64,000 nt of DNA from Streptomyces sp. NBC_01381. Its GTDB lineage: Bacteria; Actinomycetota; Actinomycetes; Streptomycetales; Streptomycetaceae. Shown piece after piece: positions 60,518-64,000 of the stretch (positions within the stretch are counted from its first letter, which is position 1; the number at the start of each line of letters is the position of its first letter). The stretch lies in the NCBI RefSeq assembly GCF_026340305.1, contig NZ_JAPEPI010000001.1, positions 1,054,001 to 1,118,000 on the forward strand, read 5' to 3'. A program made the position numbers and the translations under genes. Under the pieces are notes generated by a model. That model saw nothing but the letters and a program-made list of their open reading frames with translations, did no database searches and had not been told where the DNA came from.

Positions 60518-61244
60518 ACAGCGCCCCCGCCGCCGCGACCGAGGCGACGAGTATCCCCGCACACCAAGCCACCGCCACCCAAGGCGTAGCCCCCACAGGC
60601 TGGTTGAGGAGCAGGCCCCGGATCGACTCGATTACCTGCGTCACCGGCTGGTGGGTCGCGAACGGCTGGAGCCAGTTCGGCATGGTGTTCGTGGGGACGA
60701 AGGCGCTGCTCGGGTAGGGGAGGAAGCTCACGAAGAAGGTGAAGCCTCCTGCCGCTTCAGGGGACTTGGCCAGCAGGCCGACCGTTGCCGAGAGCCAGGA
60801 CAGGGCCAGGATGAAGGCCAAGAGGACCGCGGTGGCCGCCAGCCAGCCTTGGGGTGTTGCCGAGGGGCGGAAGCCGATCGCGAAAGCCAGGGCCAGGACC
60901 AGCGTCATCGCGATCAGGTTGCGCGCCACCGAGGCCAGGACGTGGCCCGTGAGGATCTGCGTGCCGCCGATGTCCAGGGAGCGGAAGCGGTCGATGATGC
61001 CGCCCTTGAGGTCCTCCGTGACCGCGAACGCGGTTTTCGACGAGCCGAAGCCGGCGCAGAGCAGCAGGACTCCGGGGACCACATACGTCACGTACGCGGG
61101 TGTCCCCGTGTCGATCGCGCCGCCGAAGAAGTAGACGAAGATCAGGAGCAGCATCACCGGGAGCGCCACCGAGGTGATCAGGGCGTCCACGTTGCGGCGG
61201 CTGATGCGGATGGCCCGGCCGGTCATGATCAGGGCTTCAGACAT
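60498..61244 (-). CDS. ABC-2 type exporter permease, DrrB-like
   Basis: The 248-residue protein has six helices (ALITSVALPVMLLLIFVYFF; VPGVLLLCAGFGS; VAVAWCAGILVASVAAAGAL), FRSLDIGGTQILTGHVLAS as the cytoplasmic loop and FLPYPSSAFVPTNTMPNWL typical of drug-export permeases. Its start overlaps the ATPase gene by 16 bases. It forms a two-component exporter with that ATPase, regulated by the divergent TetR gene. Confidence 0.93.
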   Translation of the reverse strand: MSEALIMTGRAIRISRRNVDALITSVALPVMLLLIFVYFFGGAIDTGTPAYVTYVVPGVLLLCAGFGSSKTAFAVTEDLKGGIIDRFRSLDIGGTQILTGHVLASVARNLIAMTLVLALAFAIGFRPSATPQGWLAATAVLLAFILALSWLSATVGLLAKSPEAAGGFTFFVSFLPYPSSAFVPTNTMPNWLQPFATHQPVTQVIESIRGLLLNQPVGATPWVAVAWCAGILVASVAAAGALFRRQAA

Positions 61245-62191
61245 GGGTCAGCCTTCTCGTCAGGGCTCGTGAGCGTCAGGAAAGCGTCGTCCAGCGTTGC
61301 CGTGGTGAGGGTGAATGTCGTGAACCGCGTGTAGTCCGGGTCCAGTTCGGAGAGGAGTTCTCGTACGTGGCGTGCCGTGCCGTCCGTCGGGAAGCCGAGC
61401 GTGAGGGTTTCGGGGGACTGGTGGGTGGCCCGGGTGGCCAGGCGGGTGTAGGCCGCTGGTGTGGTCAGCGTCGCGTCCAGGCGGTGGCCCGCCACGCGTG
61501 ACTTCAGGGCCTCCGCCGTGCCCTGCGCCACGATGCGGCCCTCGTGCAACACCGCTATGTGGTCGGCGAGTTGGTCCGCCTCCTCCAGGTATTGGGTTGT
61601 GAGGAAGACCGTCTTGCCGCGCGTCGTCAGGTCGCGTACGACCCGCCACATCTCCTGGCGGCTGCGCGGGTCCAGGCCCGTCGTCGGCTCGTCCAGGAAG
61701 ATGACCTCCGGGTCGCCCACCAGGCCCGCCGCCAGGTCGACGCGGCGGCGCATGCCTCCCGAGTACGTGCGCACCAGGCGGTCCGCCGCGTCCATGAGGC
61801 CGAAACGGTCCAGGAGTTCGGCGGCGCGGGCGCGGGCCGCCCGGCGTGGCAGGCCCGCGAGCCTCGCCATCATGCGCAGGTTCTCCGCGCCAGTCTGCGT
61901 CTCGTCGACCGCCGCGAACTGGCCGGTGAGGCTGATCGCGCGCCGCACCTCGGCGCGGTGCGTACGGATGTCGTGGCCCGCCACCCGTGCCGTGCCCGCG
62001 TCGGGGGCGGTGAGCGTGGTGAGGATGCGGACCGCTGTCGTCTTGCCGGCGCCGTTCGGGCCCAGGAGGGCGAAGACCGTGCCGGGGGCGACCTGGAGGT
62101 CCACGCCGCGGAGGACCGGGACGGTTCGGGTGCCTTTTCCGTATGACTTGGTCAGTCCGCTGGCCGTGATGGACGCGACTGGTGGCGGCAT
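61229..62191 (-). CDS. ABC exporter ATP-binding protein, DrrA-like
   Basis: The 320-residue ATPase has Walker A LGPNGAGKTTAVRILTTL, Q-loop SLTGQFAAVDETQTG, signature TYSGGMRRRVDLAAGL, Walker B VIFLDEPTTGLDPRSRQ and LTTQYLEEAD. The C-terminal extension of about 80 residues is that of DrrA-type daunorubicin-resistance proteins. Likely substrate: a hydrophobic drug-like compound. ATG 62191 is 107 bases from the divergent TetR start. Confidence 0.95.
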   Translation of the reverse strand: MPPPVASITASGLTKSYGKGTRTVPVLRGVDLQVAPGTVFALLGPNGAGKTTAVRILTTLTAPDAGTARVAGHDIRTHRAEVRRAISLTGQFAAVDETQTGAENLRMMARLAGLPRRAARARAAELLDRFGLMDAADRLVRTYSGGMRRRVDLAAGLVGDPEVIFLDEPTTGLDPRSRQEMWRVVRDLTTRGKTVFLTTQYLEEADQLADHIAVLHEGRIVAQGTAEALKSRVAGHRLDATLTTPAAYTRLATRATHQSPETLTLGFPTDGTARHVRELLSELDPDYTRFTTFTLTTATLDDAFLTLTSPDEKADPCLKP

Positions 62192-62208
62192 GAGGGCGAG
62201 CCCTTCTC

Positions 62209-62242
62209 TTCTGCGTAAGGCCTACGCAATACTGAGTAAGGG
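62209..62242. promoter_or_regulatory. TetR operator between exporter and regulator
   Basis: TTCTGCGTAA (62209-62218) and TTACGCAGAA (62233-62242) are perfect 10-bp inverted arms. A nested GCGTA-AGGCC-TACGC (62213-62227) shares the left arm. The position suits control of both divergent promoters. Confidence 0.75.
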
Positions 62243-62298
62243 TTACGCAGAACTACGATGTGCGTCAAGCACGGCAGCTCAGGAGGAGGCGGCGGCGT

Positions 62299-63087
62299 AT
62301 GGCGGAGGCGGCGGATGGTGCTGCGGGCGGTACGGGTCTTTCCCCCAGCCTCGAGACCGCCTGGGGGTTGCGCGAGCGGTCGCCCAAGGGGCCGAAGCCC
62401 GGCCTGACGCTGGACCGCATCGTCGACGCGGGGATCTCCATCGCGGCCGCTGACGGCATCGGCGCCGTCTCCATGGGGAAGGTCGCGAAGGCGCTCGGCG
62501 CCTCGCCCATGTCCCTCTACCGGTACGTCTCTTCCAGGGATGAGCTGTACGTCCTGATGCAGGACGCCGCCACGGGAGCGCCTCCCGCGATGCCGGCCGA
62601 CGTCACGGGGTGGCGGGCCCGCCTGGAGTGGTGGGCGCGGGCTCAGCGCGAGGTGCTGCGGGGCAACCTCTGGCTCGTACGCGTCCCGGTCACTTCACCA
62701 CCCGCGACACCGTGCCAGCTCGAGTGGATGGAGCAGGGGCTCGCCGCGCTCGACGACAGCGGCCTCGAGGAGGGCTGGAAGCTGTCGGTGCTCATGCTCG
62801 TGAGCGGCTTCGTGCGGAGCGATGTCGCGCTGATGGCCGATCTCGACGCGGGCATGCGGGAGCGGGGGCAGGATCCCGGCGAGGCGATGCGGCGGTACGC
62901 GCGGACCGTCGACGCCCTGACCTCGTCCGAACCCGAGCGCTTTCCCGCGCTGCGGAGGCTGCTGGGGGCGGGGGTTCTGGATGTGGCCGGCGCCGAGGGT
63001 GCGGAGTCTGACTTTGATTTCGAGTTTGGGATCGCGCGGGTCCTGGACGGGATTGCCGTGCTGGTGGACAACTCGTCGGGTTCTTAG
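62299..63087 (+). CDS. TetR regulator of the adjacent exporter
   Basis: The 262-residue protein has a TetR helix-turn-helix at about 42-90 (DGIGAVSMGKVAKALGASPM, SLYRYVSSRDELYVLM) and a TetR_C-like ligand domain (LVRVPVTSPPATPCQLEW, FGIARVLDGIAVLV). AGGAGGAGG stands about nine bases before ATG 62299. It is divergent from the DrrAB-like genes with an operator between, so it probably senses the exported compound. Confidence 0.93.
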   Translation: MAEAADGAAGGTGLSPSLETAWGLRERSPKGPKPGLTLDRIVDAGISIAAADGIGAVSMGKVAKALGASPMSLYRYVSSRDELYVLMQDAATGAPPAMPADVTGWRARLEWWARAQREVLRGNLWLVRVPVTSPPATPCQLEWMEQGLAALDDSGLEEGWKLSVLMLVSGFVRSDVALMADLDAGMRERGQDPGEAMRRYARTVDALTSSEPERFPALRRLLGAGVLDVAGAEGAESDFDFEFGIARVLDGIAVLVDNSSGS

Positions 63088-63115
63088 GGCGGTTGGCCGG
63101 TCGACCAGCCGGCTC

Positions 63116-63775
63116 TCAGGCGTGCTCCGGTGAAAGCCCCGACCGCAGCTGGCCGAACGCCCGGTTCGCCGCCGCCACTGCGTCCGGCCATACCTCGTCC
63201 GCGCTCTCGCCCGCGTCGATCCGGCGCCAGTTCTCCATGGCGAGGATGCGTTGTACGGCGATGATCTGGCCGGCGGCGAGGCGTGCGGGGAGGGGAGTGC
63301 CGCCCAGGGCTTCGGCCAGGGAGTGCTCCGAGCGGTCCTGGTACTCGTAGAGGCGGGCGACCAGGGACGGTGTTCCGTAGAGCAGGCGGTGGAAGGCGAG
63401 TACCGCCGGGTGGTCGCAGAGGCCCGTCACCGGGTCGTGGCGTTCGAGGCCGTCGAGGAAGTGGCGCTGCAGGGCGTCCAGGGGGCTGCGCTTGGCGGGG
63501 CGGGTCGTGACGACTCTGGCCGCCTCGTCCTGGTGGTCGGCGAAACGGTGGAGGACGAGGTCCTCCTTGGTGGGGAAGTAGCGGAACAGGGTCGGCTTGG
63601 AGATGTCGGCCGCCGCGGCCACCTCCGCGACCGGGACCTTCTCGAAGCCCTTCTCCAGGAAGAGCGCGATCGCCGCCTCCGAGACCGCCTGGTACATCCG
63701 CTGCTTCTTGCGCTCCCGCAGGCCGGGGGTCCCGGGGGCTTCGGAGGGTCCGGGGGTCGCCTCTTCGTCCGTCAT
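63116..63775 (-). CDS. TetR-family regulator
   Basis: The 219-residue protein has the HTH at about 30-72 (AIALFLEKGFEKVPVAEVAA, DISKPTLFRYFPTKEDLVLH). The Ser/Pro/Glu-rich first 18 residues are a flexible tail. It is convergent with the exporter regulator (28-base gap) and divergent from the helicase-like gene across an AT-rich 84-base region with two AATTT-ACT direct elements, so it may control itself and that gene. Confidence 0.93.
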   Translation of the reverse strand: MTDEEATPGPSEAPGTPGLRERKKQRMYQAVSEAAIALFLEKGFEKVPVAEVAAAADISKPTLFRYFPTKEDLVLHRFADHQDEAARVVTTRPAKRSPLDALQRHFLDGLERHDPVTGLCDHPAVLAFHRLLYGTPSLVARLYEYQDRSEHSLAEALGGTPLPARLAAGQIIAVQRILAMENWRRIDAGESADEVWPDAVAAANRAFGQLRSGLSPEHA

Positions 63776-63859
63776 GGGGGCAGCCTAGCGCACACGTGAT
63801 TCGCGGTTACGAATTTTACTGGGCGACAAATTTAACTCGGTTACATTATTCTCGTCGGC

Positions 63860-64000
63860 ATGACGCCACGCGACGCCCCCCTCGACCGTGCCCTCGCCCA
63901 AGAACGCGGCTTCCACGACACCTGTCGCGCCGCCCTGACCGGCATGGTCGACGGGGCGGAGGAGCGGGTCGTCAGGGGAGCGGACGTCTCCGCGTCCGGC
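63860..64000 (+). CDS. Partial HelD-like DNA helicase, N-terminus
   Basis: ATG 63860 opens 47 codons to the window edge (MTPRDAPLDRALAQERGFHD, TCRAALTGMVDGAEERVVRG). This resembles the N-terminal helices of the RNA-polymerase-associated UvrD/HelD-like ATPases of streptomycetes, and such a gene is expected at this syntenic position (SCO4195, from memory). TATTCT (63847-63852) is seven bases upstream, predicting a leaderless message. The catalytic motifs lie beyond the window. Confidence 0.6.
   Translation, partial: MTPRDAPLDRALAQERGFHDTCRAALTGMVDGAEERVVRGADVSASG

Noticed and set aside
63776..63859. Rifamycin-associated element before the HelD-like gene
   Set aside because: The known palindromic element found before some HelR genes is not present in this short AT-rich region.
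1..64000. tRNA, rRNA, CRISPR arrays, transposases, phage genes
   Set aside because: Both strands were read for these; none was recognised. Repeats present are hairpin elements without spacers or transposase.

Overview
The window is high-GC actinobacterial DNA, almost certainly a Streptomyces chromosome core. The signs are strong third-position GC, many GTG starts, several leaderless starts behind an isolated -10 box, and a gene order I recognise from S. coelicolor around SCO4131 to SCO4195 (locus numbers are from memory). No rRNA, tRNA, CRISPR array, phage or insertion sequence was seen.

Layout. 0-3 kb: minus-strand membrane genes, one VirB2/TrbC-like. 3-10.5 kb: regulators, lipoproteins, an XRE/DUF397 cassette with an HATPase, and a secreted nuclease/phosphatase-like enzyme; a 1.06 kb inverted repeat fills 6212-7270. 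10.5-16.5 kb: cell-wall hydrolase, PAP2 phosphatase, a BBE-type flavoprotein, a lipoprotein and csoR with its operator. 16.5-26.4 kb: phosphate block, with DUF47-pit facing pstSCAB (PHO boxes before pstS), then NUDIX, CHAD and ppk. 26.6-29 kb: GntR(YtrA)-ABC operon with a long palindromic operator. 29-37.8 kb: mshD, a four-gene secreted-protein/ABC cassette that looks inserted, a 5'-nucleotidase, DUF2993 and DUF5988.

37.8-45.8 kb: a secretion-stress type operon (htrB, small ORF, cssR, cssS), LacI regulator, glnR, hydrolase and a MoaD-like protein. 45.9-49.2 kb: sulfur block with a leaderless Cys-containing leader peptide, rhodanese, DUF1416 and DsrE. 49.2-55 kb: nitrobindin-like protein, nur, ygfZ, dtd, rsiG (both c-di-GMP motifs intact), asparaginase and an Eis-like acetyltransferase.

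55.1-60.5 kb is the most unusual stretch. Two tandem copies of a divergent pair (two-helix mini membrane protein facing a leaderless GntR regulator) share the same operator layout. The second regulator overlaps a HAD phosphatase gene, followed by a kinase-like phosphotransferase and a membrane protein that appears to carry the same C-terminal domain as the two regulators. I know of no described system with this make-up. The window ends with a DrrAB-type exporter, two TetR regulators and the start of what looks like a HelD-like helicase gene.
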